DNA of 34,179 nt from Priapulus caudatus (taxonomy: Eukaryota; Priapulida; Priapulimorpha; Priapulimorphida; Priapulidae). Where the stretch lies: positions 130,553 to 164,731 of the forward strand of contig NW_014577668.1 in the NCBI RefSeq assembly GCF_000485595.1, in the 5' to 3' direction. Of the stretch, positions 23,101 to 30,482 are shown in pieces; positions within the stretch are counted from its first letter, which is position 1, and the number at the start of each line of letters is the position of its first letter. Made by a program: the position numbers and the translations under genes. Below the pieces are notes generated by a model. That model had not been told where the DNA came from. It was given only the letters and a program-made list of their open reading frames with translations, and searched no databases.

Positions 23101-24067
23101 AGATTTCCACAGCGGTTTACCTCGATGGCGCTTTGATGGGGGCTTTACGCTATCGTGTTTGTTGTCTTGCGATTCAGTGCACCTTGGTGACAATAGCGAC
23201 CTTGGTGACAATAGCGAGCAACAGCTTGTCAATTTGCCTTATTCCAGGTTGACTTTCTCAACGGCGTCATTGTCGACCTTCAGCGCAGGAACGATGAGCT
23301 GATTGCTAGGATTCGCATTCTCGAAGCGACGGAGGAGGATGTCGCCAACCTTCAGTTAACGTGAGTCGCAGCAACCACTGTGTTCACAGCAGATATTGTC
23401 TTATCTAGAGCTAGCATTGTAATTAGCATTGGCACTGTGGAATCATTATAGCAGTCTGTTTGGAAAAGGTAACTCGTGAAATCGTTAAACGCTGCGTGGT
23501 GGCTATTTTTTTGACAGTGGCAGTCCTACGAGATTGATGGCGCCGCGGCTGTTCTGTGACATCTGTGATGTGTTTGACCTTCACGAGACAGAGGACTGTC
23601 CAACACAGATGTCAGAGAGCCCACCGCAAACACACTACCACGGCGCCCGCGATGCTGATCGACCTTACTGTGATATCTGTGAAGGTAACTGAAACTGTGT
23701 TGGTGTCGCTGTCATAGAACCGTTTACCAATACTTAGCGGTTTACAAGCATGCAAGTAGTGATTGTTCGAAATCACACCTTATTTATGAAGCTTATTCGT
23801 TTAATTGATTTATTCATTCATTTATTTGCCGCTCAGTGAGGGCATGCTACAATCGTAAAATGTCAAAGGTGCAAGATACGTTTGGTATAATACAGCTATA
23901 AAAGGCCAATTGTTTTGTAAAGAAACAAATAATGGCTTACTTGTCATCGTAAGCAAATAGTCATATGATGGGCATTGAAATATAAGTGTTACAATCTTTG
24001 TATTTTTTCGTCTTTTTCAGTTTTTGGTCATTGGACAGCAGAATGTGATGATGAGCAGACATTTTAG
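7552..24067 (+). CDS. CLIP1: CLIP-170 homologue, whole gene span (multi-exon)
   Basis: Cytoplasmic linker protein of the CLIP-170 family. In known members the N-terminal CAP-Gly domains bind growing microtubule plus ends through EB1 and tubulin tails, the coiled coil dimerises, and the C-terminal zinc knuckles bind dynactin p150Glued and LIS1 and fold back on the CAP-Gly domains. Seen here in order: CAP-Gly 1 and 2 (each with GKNDG), a Ser/Ala/Pro-rich linker, a long rod, then two CCHC knuckles and a C-terminal aromatic residue. Exon blocks align with vertebrate CLIP-170, for example [36 protein letters not shown] and [18 protein letters not shown]. Nearly all exon phases fit together. The assembled product would be roughly 1,750-1,800 residues, longer than the usual ~1,430 because of repeat expansions. 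The start-codon exon is not identified: the exon at 7552 begins with two bases of a split codon. Intact versions of exons 8 (3' part), 9 and 10 lie out of order at 4366-5664. Confidence 0.93.
8300..8650. repeat. Degenerate minisatellite in intron 1
   Basis: Many copies of an about 20-bp unit of the form AATCAATAGGTCRTGGTC, alternating with GTTAATATGGTGTGACT, giving a higher-order period of roughly 100 bp. It lies in the intron that splits CAP-Gly 2. Confidence 0.85.
8788..8983 (+). CDS. CLIP1: CLIP exon 2: end of CAP-Gly 2 and Ser-rich linker
   Basis: Acceptor cggcag at 8782-8787. The split Arg codon (AG + G) restores [20 protein letters not shown], completing CAP-Gly 2. It continues into a basic Ser/Thr-rich linker ([29 protein letters not shown]) that resembles the phosphorylated Ser-rich region after CAP-Gly 2 in CLIP-170. 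The donor is CGG|gtaagg, phase 0. Confidence 0.93.
8984..11253 (+). other. Intron 2 of CLIP (about 2.3 kb)
   Basis: AT-rich sequence with no exon I can support between the gtaagg donor at 8984 and the tag acceptor at 11251-11253. The right part, from about 10107, is the left end of the large direct repeat shared with position 1. A short missed exon in 9.0-10.1 kb is possible but not visible. Confidence 0.6.
11254..11409 (+). CDS. CLIP1: CLIP exon 3: start of coiled coil
   Basis: 52 codons, phase 0 at both ends (tag acceptor, GAG|gtgagg donor). It encodes [20 protein letters not shown], matching the conserved CLIP-170 segment [20 protein letters not shown] that begins the rod. A noisy copy lies at 1195-1356. 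Confidence 0.93.
11535..11680 (+). CDS. CLIP1: CLIP exon 4: coiled coil, non-canonical GC donor
   Basis: Begins after ttttttag with [19 protein letters not shown] and ends with QLVDEQ plus two bases of an Arg codon. The junction reads ACAGAG|gcaagt, which fits the GC-AG intron consensus. Using it gives [15 protein letters not shown] across the junction, as in CLIP-170 ([17 protein letters not shown]). Reading on in frame would leave the CLIP homology. Confidence 0.88.
11819..11882 (+). CDS. CLIP1: CLIP exon 5: conserved rod segment
   Basis: Acceptor ctctag at 11813-11818, donor GAC|gtaagt. The first base completes an Arg codon, then 21 codons encode [20 protein letters not shown], almost identical to the CLIP-170 segment [20 protein letters not shown]. 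Noisy copy at about 1776-1842. Confidence 0.93.
12263..12487 (+). CDS. CLIP1: CLIP exon 6: coiled coil
   Basis: 75 codons, phase 0/0, between a ccag acceptor (12259-12262) and CAG|gtagca. It encodes [20 protein letters not shown] and an acidic heptad-rich helix ending in [16 protein letters not shown]. It matches the RIKELEQSLLFEKTKAD region of CLIP-170. A GT/GCGT minisatellite follows directly in the intron. Noisy copy at 2215-2445. Confidence 0.92.
12495..12935. repeat. GT/GCGT minisatellite
   Basis: GTGTGT and GCGTGC runs with an about 64-bp unit containing gatcgtacatgtgttatcg, seen three times at about 12550-12700. A noisy copy is at about 2447-2905. Confidence 0.85.
13234..13356 (+). 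CDS. CLIP1: CLIP exon 7: coiled coil
   Basis: 41 codons, phase 0/0 (acag acceptor, ATG|gtaagt donor). It encodes a coiled-coil segment including [20 protein letters not shown]. No separate domain. Noisy copy at 3265-3392. Confidence 0.9.
13688..14130 (+). CDS. CLIP1: CLIP exon 8, clean 5' part: 14-residue coiled-coil repeats
   Basis: Starts after tattttag with [19 protein letters not shown] and runs into tandem 14-residue units of the type [14 protein letters not shown] / [14 protein letters not shown]. Fourteen residues is two heptads, so this predicts an uninterrupted coiled coil. Three 28-residue (84-bp) blocks at about 13845-14095 are nearly identical at DNA level. From about 14130 the frame is broken by indels up to the apparent exon end near 14864; the homologous clean sequence is at 4366-4951. 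Confidence 0.85.
14131..15650 (+). pseudogene. Indel-ridden copy of CLIP exons 8 (3' part), 9 and 10
   Basis: Matches 4366-5664 but with frequent one- and two-base insertions and deletions in both exons and introns, so no frame survives. The exon equivalents are about 14131-14864, 14998-15069 and 15548-15647. Splice sites are still recognisable. Because introns and exons are equally affected, I read this as unpolished sequence rather than a decayed gene; a true broken copy cannot be excluded. Confidence 0.75.
16331..17147. other. Intron before CLIP exon 11, unique part
   Basis: Unique AT-rich sequence after the end of the large repeat; no exon, RNA gene or repeat recognised. Confidence 0.5.
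17148..18137 (+). CDS. CLIP1: CLIP exon 11: long 39-residue-repeat coiled coil, frameshifted near its start
   Basis: Acceptor ctgcag at 17142-17147; the first base completes Arg, then [19 protein letters not shown]. The exon consists of tandem 117-bp units encoding 39 residues ([39 protein letters not shown]). The spacing is exact: units start at 17679, 17796 and 17913. Phase 0 donor AAG|gtgcgt. Near the 5' end the frame breaks: a missing base near 17231, an extra base near 17351 that would give a stop at 17364, and more indels at about 17405-17440. From about 17550 to the end the frame is clean. Confidence 0.88.
18634..18819 (+). CDS. CLIP1: CLIP exon 12: coiled coil
   Basis: 62 codons, phase 0/0 (cttgcag acceptor, GAG|gtgcgc donor). 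It encodes [19 protein letters not shown] and continues as a highly charged helix ending [14 protein letters not shown]. Only general coiled-coil similarity is visible. Confidence 0.88.
19061..19177 (+). CDS. CLIP1: CLIP exon 13: coiled coil, paralogous to exon 15
   Basis: Acceptor ctacag at 19055-19060. It encodes [20 protein letters not shown] then [19 protein letters not shown] place the donor at GAG|gttgac (19178), which keeps phase 0 into exon 14; the frame meets a stop shortly after. The donor is weak, so the exact end is less certain. Strongly similar to exon 15. Confidence 0.82.
19375..19472 (+). CDS. CLIP1: CLIP exon 14: coiled coil
   Basis: Acceptor tttcag, donor TT|gtacgt (phase 2). 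It encodes [20 protein letters not shown] then [12 protein letters not shown]. The split Leu codon joins exon 15. Confidence 0.87.
19621..19774 (+). CDS. CLIP1: CLIP exon 15: coiled coil, paralogous to exon 13
   Basis: Acceptor ctgtag, donor CAG|gtatgt. After the split Leu it encodes [20 protein letters not shown], then [16 protein letters not shown] and [13 protein letters not shown]. The DELKxxREEEEFxxAEMQ core repeats exon 13. Confidence 0.9.
19974..20071 (+). CDS. CLIP1: CLIP exon 16: coiled coil
   Basis: Acceptor tgtcag, donor CT|gtaagt (phase 2). It encodes [20 protein letters not shown] then [12 protein letters not shown]. It has the same length (98 bp) and phases (0 to 2) as exon 14, supporting duplication of an exon pair. 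Confidence 0.88.
20371..20491 (+). CDS. CLIP1: CLIP exon 17: coiled coil
   Basis: Acceptor ctgtag, donor GAG|gtaata. It encodes [20 protein letters not shown] then [20 protein letters not shown]. Its 3' end and donor are included in a 92-bp tandem duplication with the intron. Confidence 0.88.
20486..20670. repeat. 92-bp tandem duplication spanning a splice donor
   Basis: Two copies, 20486-20577 and about 20578-20670, both starting GCAGAGGTAA and sharing a long nearly identical stretch (gtgatggcaggtgatgttag onward). The first GCAGAGGTAA is the end and donor of CLIP exon 17. Confidence 0.85.
20991..21043 (+). CDS. CLIP1: CLIP exon 18: short coiled-coil exon
   Basis: Acceptor ctgcag, donor AAAG|gtacac, phase 2. 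It encodes [17 protein letters not shown] and the first two bases of Arg, joining exon 19 in phase. Confidence 0.85.
21677..21794 (+). CDS. CLIP1: CLIP exon 19: coiled coil
   Basis: Acceptor tggcag, donor GAG|gtgagt. It encodes [20 protein letters not shown] then [19 protein letters not shown]. The segment [14 protein letters not shown] resembles the late CLIP-170 rod segment LTEKDAELEKLRNE. Confidence 0.88.
22425..22637 (+). CDS. CLIP1: CLIP exon 20: last long coiled-coil exon
   Basis: 71 codons, phase 0/0 (aatag acceptor, CAG|gtgggg donor). It encodes [20 protein letters not shown], then [19 protein letters not shown] and a segment ending [18 protein letters not shown] microsatellite follows in the intron. 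Confidence 0.88.
22711..22805. repeat. GTGTGTGC/GCGT microsatellite
   Basis: Runs of GTGTG and GCGTGC in the intron after CLIP exon 20. Confidence 0.85.
23181..23216. repeat. 18-bp tandem duplication
   Basis: ACCTTGGTGACAATAGCG occurs twice in a row in the intron before CLIP exon 21. Confidence 0.9.
23248..23360 (+). CDS. CLIP1: CLIP exon 21: conserved end of rod
   Basis: Acceptor ttccag, donor AC|gtgagt (phase 2). It encodes [20 protein letters not shown], nearly identical to CLIP-170 [20 protein letters not shown], which directly precedes the zinc-knuckle tail. Confidence 0.94.
23518..23684 (+). CDS. CLIP1: CLIP exon 22: zinc knuckle 1 and start of knuckle 2
   Basis: Acceptor ttgacag, donor GAAG|gtaact (phase 1). 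It encodes [19 protein letters not shown], a C-x2-C-x5-H-x4-C knuckle, then [20 protein letters not shown] and YCDICE, the first two cysteines of knuckle 2. Very close to CLIP-170. In known CLIPs this region binds the p150Glued CAP-Gly domain and the CLIP CAP-Gly domains. Confidence 0.96.
24021..24067 (+). CDS. CLIP1: CLIP terminal exon: zinc knuckle 2 and C-terminal TF motif
   Basis: Acceptor tttttcag at 24013-24020. With the split Val codon it completes knuckle 2: C-x2-C-x4-H-x4-C ([14 protein letters not shown]), then DDEQTF and TAG at 24065-24067. The acidic tail with a terminal aromatic residue is the family's EEY/F-like CAP-Gly ligand (human ...DDETF). Confidence 0.96.
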
Positions 24068-25813
24068 CAAAAGAAAAATTTCTAAACGGCCGTTTGTATC
24101 AAAACAAAGACAGTAGCTATATGTCAGTTTGTCATGGGCGCCATAGTGTGTGTGCACAAAACACGTACAACCTGAATGGAATGTAGTGATGGAGACGAGC
24201 ATGATCAGGTTTGTTCACACTGAACTTGCATACTTAATTGGGAAGATAGATAGGCTATACCCTAGCTTGCTACTCACTTGTCTTCAAACCCTGTGTGTCA
24301 ACCTTGATTCAAGGTTAATCTAGCTATCTCATTTCCATGCCTACCACAGTGGTAGTTCCGGAAACGTCCACCTATTGTAAATCGACGATCGTTGCTCTTG
24401 TTTATACTTGACGAGATTTTGTCACTGGCATTGAAGCTTATGTATTACATTCTAATGCTGCGCGTGTAAAGTTGCTGTATACATATTATGTAGAGAATGT
24501 TATATTTATGTGTATGCATGCTAAGCCGATCGGTTCGATTAATGCTTCCATTGACGATGGATTGGCAGTTGTCATTGTGAAAATGACACTTACATGTACG
24601 GAGCCCTTTAGCTGTGAAACTCCTTATTGAATACATATTTGTGTCATGACCTTCTAAGAAAAATTCGAAGGTTTTGCATCATTTACAACAAAGCAAAAGG
24701 TGGTTATCTCTTCCTAGATAGGGCTTACAAATTATTCAATGGCAATTTTTGCAGCGCTTGGCACATATTCTGCTTTGAATAGTTTTAATATGCATGCACA
24801 GATGTTTTTATTCCTCATGAGTCATAGTAGTAAACAACAGACCTTTATATCAAAATTATTTGAAGGTTTAACTAAAAGTTTGTATGATGAAGGTTGAAAC
24901 TGAAGGAGGTAAATGTTGATGTTAATAGATAATTATGTACTTCTATAATTATGTGGTTTTATATTTAAGAACATTTTGCGCTCACTAAGACAAAGTTGTC
25001 GTTATACTGTCGGTGCTACTTGTTACCATGACATATATAAAGTAGCATGTTCAGTGCTTGATGTCTCGTGAAGACTATGATGGAGTCATATTTCAGCTTG
25101 ATGTGAACATTGACTATGCTAGTACCTTACCCAAATACCATTTTGTCCACCTCGATTTTGTATTAGCTAATTTGTTTATCAGTAATGTTGACAGTTAACA
25201 TTAAAAAACATGTTTTCAAATGTGCTCAACAACTAGTATTCGCTGTTTGTTACCAAGTAATCGTCTCATGTCTTCAGTGCTGGATTCTACAATATCTTGA
25301 TATCCAATGTTGGCCAGCAGCTAGTAGATAACTTATAACACGTGACATTTGAGTGTTTGGTTACAATTGCGACGTGCTAACCGTCTAACATTTAGATAAT
25401 GCGTAGTGGCCAACGAACACCTCACCTGTTTATAAGTTCACTTAATGCGTTTTTGTTTTGTGATAGGTTAATTTGTTTGCTATTTATTCTTGTTATTGTT
25501 ATGCGAGCGGTAGTGCGTTGATGTGAGTTGTAGATAGATGTAAACTCGCCTGTGTTCAAGTCGTGTGCCTTCAGATCAAGGTTTGATGCGATAGGCGACT
25601 TGCCATTATATTCGTCAGTGATTGACCTGAATACTTCAGGCGGTGTGCCTGCAAATAGGGTTGGGAAACTTGTAAAATAATGTATGTAAATGTAATATCA
25701 GTCAAACTACGAACCTGTGAACTTCACAATTATCATAATTATTGTTTTTTTGTGTGAATACTAAACACCGTGTTGAGGTTTGCGTTTAGGGCCTTTTTCT
25801 TTCCCGTATTTTT
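24068..25813 (+). other. CLIP 3' flank / probable 3' UTR
   Basis: AT-rich sequence without a recognisable gene. I found no AATAAA close to the stop; an ATTAAA at about 25199 is the only candidate poly(A) signal noticed, so the transcript end is not fixed. Confidence 0.4.
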
Positions 25814-26220
25814 AGCTCAGCTGACGATAGATGCAGCTTGTAGAATCGCATGAGCGTCCGTCCGTGTGTCAACAGTTACGGCACAAATCTTAACCGCTCG
25901 ACGTACGGTCTTGATATTCGGGACGTCGGAGGGGGGGGGGTCGTGAAAAGGACTCGGATGTCGAATTTGGGGGTCAAGGGTCAAAGGTCAAGGGGTGTCA
26001 ATGGAGGGGGAATATTTCCTCCTTAACTTAAGGTATAGGAGGAAATACGGAATTGCGGCACAAATCTGAACGGCTTGACCTACGCTCTTAATATTCGATG
26101 TATAGTGTGATGGGGAGGAAACCCATCACCAGCGCAAAATTGGAGGTCAAATGTCAAAGGTCAGAGGAAAGGTCAGATATTAGACATTTTCTGAGGACAT
26201 GGTCTAACGGACCGAGTGGG
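25814..26220. mobile_element. Dispersed element with duplicated internal module
   Basis: Starts with AGCTCAG and a GTCCGTCCGTG tract like the 5864 element. It contains two diverged copies of a module (25877-25930 and 26053-26106; shared cggcacaaatct, cttgacctacg-type and aatattcg motifs), each followed by GGTCAAAGGTCA-like repeats. No coding sequence. Confidence 0.5.
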
Positions 26221-26998
26221 AAACTTTTTTGTTTCAGCGCTGACCTACCATTTTTATCACTTTATTGAAAGGACCATGGAACGTGCTTTCCGCTGACGTG
26301 CGAACAGTAAGTGTCTGATAACCTTTTGACCCTCAACTGGATATATGCTTCGAGCGCGAACGCGGTGGTGGGATTCGGTTGCCAGTGAGTTTATCAGAAG
26401 AATACCCGGCTACAGTACACGTCAGTTGAGCGCTGTCGCTCTGCGGCACTTGTTTGGAGAGGTGGTATTTTGCTGACGTGGATTTTTTTTTTCTAAAACT
26501 AGAATACTATGGTACAGACTTAATGTAAAAGTAGTTATCCGTATTAATTATAATGAAAATATCCCTTTTTCCGACCTGGGCAAGTCTTAAGCTAAACTCG
26601 GATCTATATCACACGGATGACAAACCTCTGTTCTGCTCCCACTCACACTTGCTATACCTGTTATTTCTGGGTTACTATTTTGCAATTATATACAGGTTTT
26701 CTCGCAGCTATTGTCATTTGTTATTGCATTTCACCGTTTGTTGTTCAAATACCTTTTCAAGAACGGCTAGCATGCTGATTGTCATTACATTGCATGGTTG
26801 TAATACTGTTCCTCATGATCACGCTACTCCAGTCACGTCCTATATATCCACCTTATGTTATATCTACGCACCATGCTATGCATTGTTCTCTATATAGTGT
26901 AGCGTTCATAGCTTGAATCACCCAATCGGAACATGAAGCACCTGACACTACACACCACAACTACACACGTCAACAACGGTGTTGAATTGTTAATTTAA
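26221..26998. other. Intergenic sequence
   Basis: AT-rich; a 114-codon open stretch at 26553-26897 has no recognisable motif or intron context and I do not call it a gene. Confidence 0.4.
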
Positions 26999-28341
26999 AC
27001 TTCTCAAACCACTTTATTTTATACAAATCTGATAATACAGATTCGATTTTCAGCAACTAGCGGCATGTTACCTATATAATACGCCTCGTTAACTTATATG
27101 AAAGTGAATAGCTCGAGGGAACGTTAAAAAGTCGCCTGCTGAATAATAATATACATCACAGCACAAAACTCGAGAACGTTTGACAGATAGGTTACTGCTT
27201 TATCAGTATCACACAGTAGGATACGCCAGTGCAAATGCTACGAGGTTCATTCATATTCCATCATCATTCATCATCACTATACATGGGTTAAGTGATAGAC
27301 AAAAAAGGTTAGCCTGCACTAACATTGACCATTCAACTGAATTAATTCTACAAACCACGTATGACGACAGTACAACATTCTATAAATAACACCATGTTGC
27401 AAACCCAATTATTTAACAATAGAATAACAGAGGCAGAGCTAACACTACATAGCTGTAGTTTATGCTATGGCTTGCACGTTCAAACAAGTGACAATTTTGT
27501 AGCTTTAAAGTTCTGTTCGTATTTAGACACCCCTCCATCTCATTTCTTAAATATGTGGCCAATTACATCCAGGGACTCTCTAGTTGGGTGACGAACACTT
27601 AATGCACACGACCATTACAAAAAGATAGTTTAGGAAAGAGTTGTAAATTCCAGATAAGTAATACATTACCGCTGAGTTTCCAGTATGAACTCTATTCGGA
27701 AGTTATATAATAAGAAGCAACACCCTATCAGTCACATCTGCTTTGCTACACTCAAAACCACTACCACAAATTGCTTATCAACTGGTTTCATTTTCCTACA
27801 ATACATATGCATATTTACAAGTCCAAAACTGTTTCTTGCTCCTGAATACACTTTTTAAGATGCATACAGTTACCACTGCTTCAATGCCAGCTATGGGGAT
27901 AAAAAAAACACTGCTGCAAGTTTATCATTAGCAGAAATTATCAGAAAAGCAGGAATGCGCCACAGGAGACGACGAACAGCAGTGCATGTTTGATACAACC
28001 ACGTATCCACTCTGTTATTTTAGTGCAGACAAACAACATCTGAATGACTCTACGAAGCATGTAGTTACAACTGGATTCTTAGCTGTTATTCAAAAACAAT
28101 ATGTTTCGCTCATTACACAGGCACATACAGGCATAGGCTAAGACAAAATGGTGGCAGTATTAATTACCTACAGTCACAGCATTACTTTGTCCTAGCTTTA
28201 CGATCAAACATTAGACTTGAGAAACACAAAATGTGATCGGGTTCTTACTGTGTTTTACGAATGAGCTACGTTGACTTCAAAATTCTGATAAAATGGTGAA
28301 TAAGAAATAAGATAATGCCTTAAGCACATAATGTCCGTTGC
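26999..28341 (-). other. Possible ELOB 3' UTR / downstream flank
   Basis: No recognisable coding region. On the minus strand an AATAAA lies at 27018-27013 and could be the ELOB poly(A) signal, giving a 3' UTR of about 1.3 kb. This is inference from the signal alone. Confidence 0.3.
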
Positions 28342-28457
28342 TTAGGCCGTTTGCTCCTGGCTCTGGCTGACGGAGTCCGGATGCTTCATAACATCTGGCA
28401 GCGCTGGAGGGGTGGACAATGGCGTGATGACCAATGGCTCAAATTCACCTTCATCTC
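28342..28457 (-). CDS. ELOB: ELOB terminal exon
   Basis: Acceptor tttctag (complement of 28458-28464). After a split codon it encodes DEGEFEPLVITPLSTPPALP then DVMKHPDSVSQSQEQTA and TAA at 28344-28342. Matches the ELOB C-terminus [21 protein letters not shown]. The exon is fully open and free of indels. Confidence 0.92.
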
Positions 28458-30371
28458 CTAGAAATTAAAGTTTGCAAATACAATATCAATTGATCAATAT
28501 CACCACCTAGCAACTGTAGTAAACTATCAAGTACTGATGACTGATCCTCCAATGAACGGATATCTAAAATTGTTAAATTTGGTAACTGTCTCACATACCA
28601 AGCGCATTCCAGTTTGCACATACATACACAACCGCTTCGTAACACTCTAATATACGATGAAACGTGCAAACTTTAAACACAAAACAACAAAACAATCATG
28701 TAGCTTTTCCATAGATTCGAGAGCAAACAGAAATGCAGTCCGACCTCCTTTATCCGGCCACGTCGGGACTGGCACCCATCTGGATATGGGATTTGGTCGG
28801 ATATGAGAGTTATGCTCAAACACAGCATTTCTATGCAGTTCAGTAGGGTTTATGCTGCATGTGATAATGTATTTACTCGTTGCTATGATTGATTATTTGT
28901 AACAAACTGTCGTGTTTTATGGTTTTATGGTTTATGAAATGGAAATAAAATGAAATAAAACAGAAATTTTACCACTTCGGTTTATGTTTGTTTCTTTTGT
29001 GCTGAGATCTAGGGCTGTAACGATCGATACACTCGTGGCGTCGTATGCCTAGGCTAGGGCTGTTACATGTGCGCGGCAGCGGCGCCTTTGATTGAAGTAC
29101 GGGGCTCGATCGATCGCGAGTGCGTAGCGAGGTAGCGCGTTTCACTAACGTCCGCTAGTAAAAGTTGTTTGTTAACGGACGAAAGTTGTCTGGAGGCATA
29201 GCGGACAACACCACATGAACCACACAAGCCACACACGGGGAAAGGGGCACAGCAGCACGCACGGCATGCAAGCGCATCTCACGAATCACATTTTTGTTAT
29301 TTCATATAGTTTAAAGTGTATATATTTTTAATTCCTTGGTAGTTTTTACAGCATCAAACAAGTGAGTACGTATTCGTGATATATCGTATTAATATGGCCG
29401 TATATTTATAAATGATTGTAGCATGTACAATGGGCGTTTGCTGCTTTACGGTAAGTGTGTTTTGTTTTGTGTATGTGATAGCTGTGTGCTCTTCGATACA
29501 TCTGTGTCATCGCGCAAGAATGATTGGTACAGAGTCGGCACGCGTTTTGAGCAACTTGAGCGAGGATTTTTAGGGTGGAGAATAAATGATAAAATACAGA
29601 GGAACATAACCACCCTGGGCGAGACGGGGGCCGGGTTAATAGAGATTTCCGGATAACGGATGGCGGATAAAAAAGGTCGGACTGTAATATGTATTTCAAC
29701 AAATTAATATTGGGAATAAAAAGACATTTCCGGTTTTCACGGCTTTTCACTCACCTCTGGAAGAAAGACGACTGTTGGGGCACGGATCGCTGTGTTTTGC
29801 AAGTACTGCTGGTAAAAACCATAGTCCACGCCGATGTATCATTGTTATCATCCCATTGGTTGATCGTCTACAAAGACAAGTTACATTTTAAACATACATT
29901 CTAGTGACAACAAACATACAATTGTCAGTTCACAGTAGGTGTTCGTGTATGTTTAAGCAGATTAATGGTGGGCTTTCATCGAGGGTGAGAGACTCTGAGC
30001 GCATACATACCAACCTCAATAAAGTTCCAGTTTTATGTTTTCAGGAACAAGGCTGAACCGATAACAGATAGGTTAAACAGTTACTGTTAGGATAGCATTG
30101 TAGCAAGTAATTGCTAGGACATTCATGCACTGTTCACACAAGTACAGACTACTTTTATACCAGAATTCCATGTTATTAAACACTATATGATTTAAATACA
30201 AACGTACGAAGATGAGAAACCTCTTGAATAGTGTACTATTTCCACAACTCTGATTTTCTGGCAAAGTCTTCATAATTCCCTCGATTATTTTCTTGAGCTC
30301 TAGCACCGTTGTAGTTTCCTTTAGCCTCAAAAAGATCGACGCCTTACGACGTTTACACATTAAGAAACATC
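28342..30371 (-). CDS. ELOB: Elongin-B homologue, visible span (three exons)
   Basis: Elongin-B is a ubiquitin-like adaptor. In known complexes it binds Elongin-C and bridges VHL or SOCS-box receptors to Cullin-2/5 ligases, and with Elongin-A it stimulates RNA polymerase II. Exon 2 encodes FLMCKRRKASIFLRLKETTT and VLELKKIIEGIMKTLPENQ, matching [20 protein letters not shown] / VFELKRIVEGILK of ELOB. The last exon matches the conserved C-terminus (PPxLPDVMK). The middle exon shows ELOB fragments (DDQP, GFTSS-like, APTVVFLPE) only if single-base indels are allowed. The start-codon exon is not identified. Convergent with CLIP. Either the upstream exons contain sequence errors or this is a decayed copy with introns. 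Confidence 0.85.
28736..29684. mobile_element. pogo/Tigger-like non-autonomous DNA transposon in an ELOB intron
   Basis: Left end CAGTCCGACCTCCTTTATCC and right end, on the minus strand, CAGTCCGACCTTTTTTATCC. The CAGT start and TATCCGG-type motifs fit pogo/Tigger (Tc1/mariner) termini. A TA follows the right end; the left flank is not TA. No transposase frame seen in the 949 bp. Confidence 0.7.
29755..29867 (-). CDS. ELOB: ELOB exon 3, frame-disrupted
   Basis: Bounded by tttgtag and GAG|gtgagt on the minus strand, so it looks like a real exon. Family matches appear in different frames: DDQP near the start, GFTSS-like and then APTVVFLPE near the end (family APATVGLAFR). At least three or four single-base indels, several in homopolymers, are needed for one frame, and the phase into the last exon is off by one. 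Confidence 0.65.
30237..30371 (-). CDS. ELOB: ELOB exon 2: ubiquitin-like beta-hairpin and helix
   Basis: Acceptor ttgcag (complement of 30372-30377) and a donor placed at AAATA|gtacac (30236). Contains FLMCKRRKASIFLRLKETTT and KKIIEGIMKTLPENQ. Two apparent missing bases: the start reads GATGTTTCTTAATG where the family MDVFLM would need one more T, and AGTTGTGGAAA lacks a base for an RLWK-like segment (RLYK in known ELOB). The 3' end is therefore approximate. Confidence 0.82.
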
Positions 30372-30482
30372 CTGCAAGTAAAGAAAACACTGTACTGTAC
30401 ATTAACCTTGCCACCAAAATACACACACGACACATACAATATGTTTGATGTAAAAACTCTGGAACTGGTGTTACACACACGG

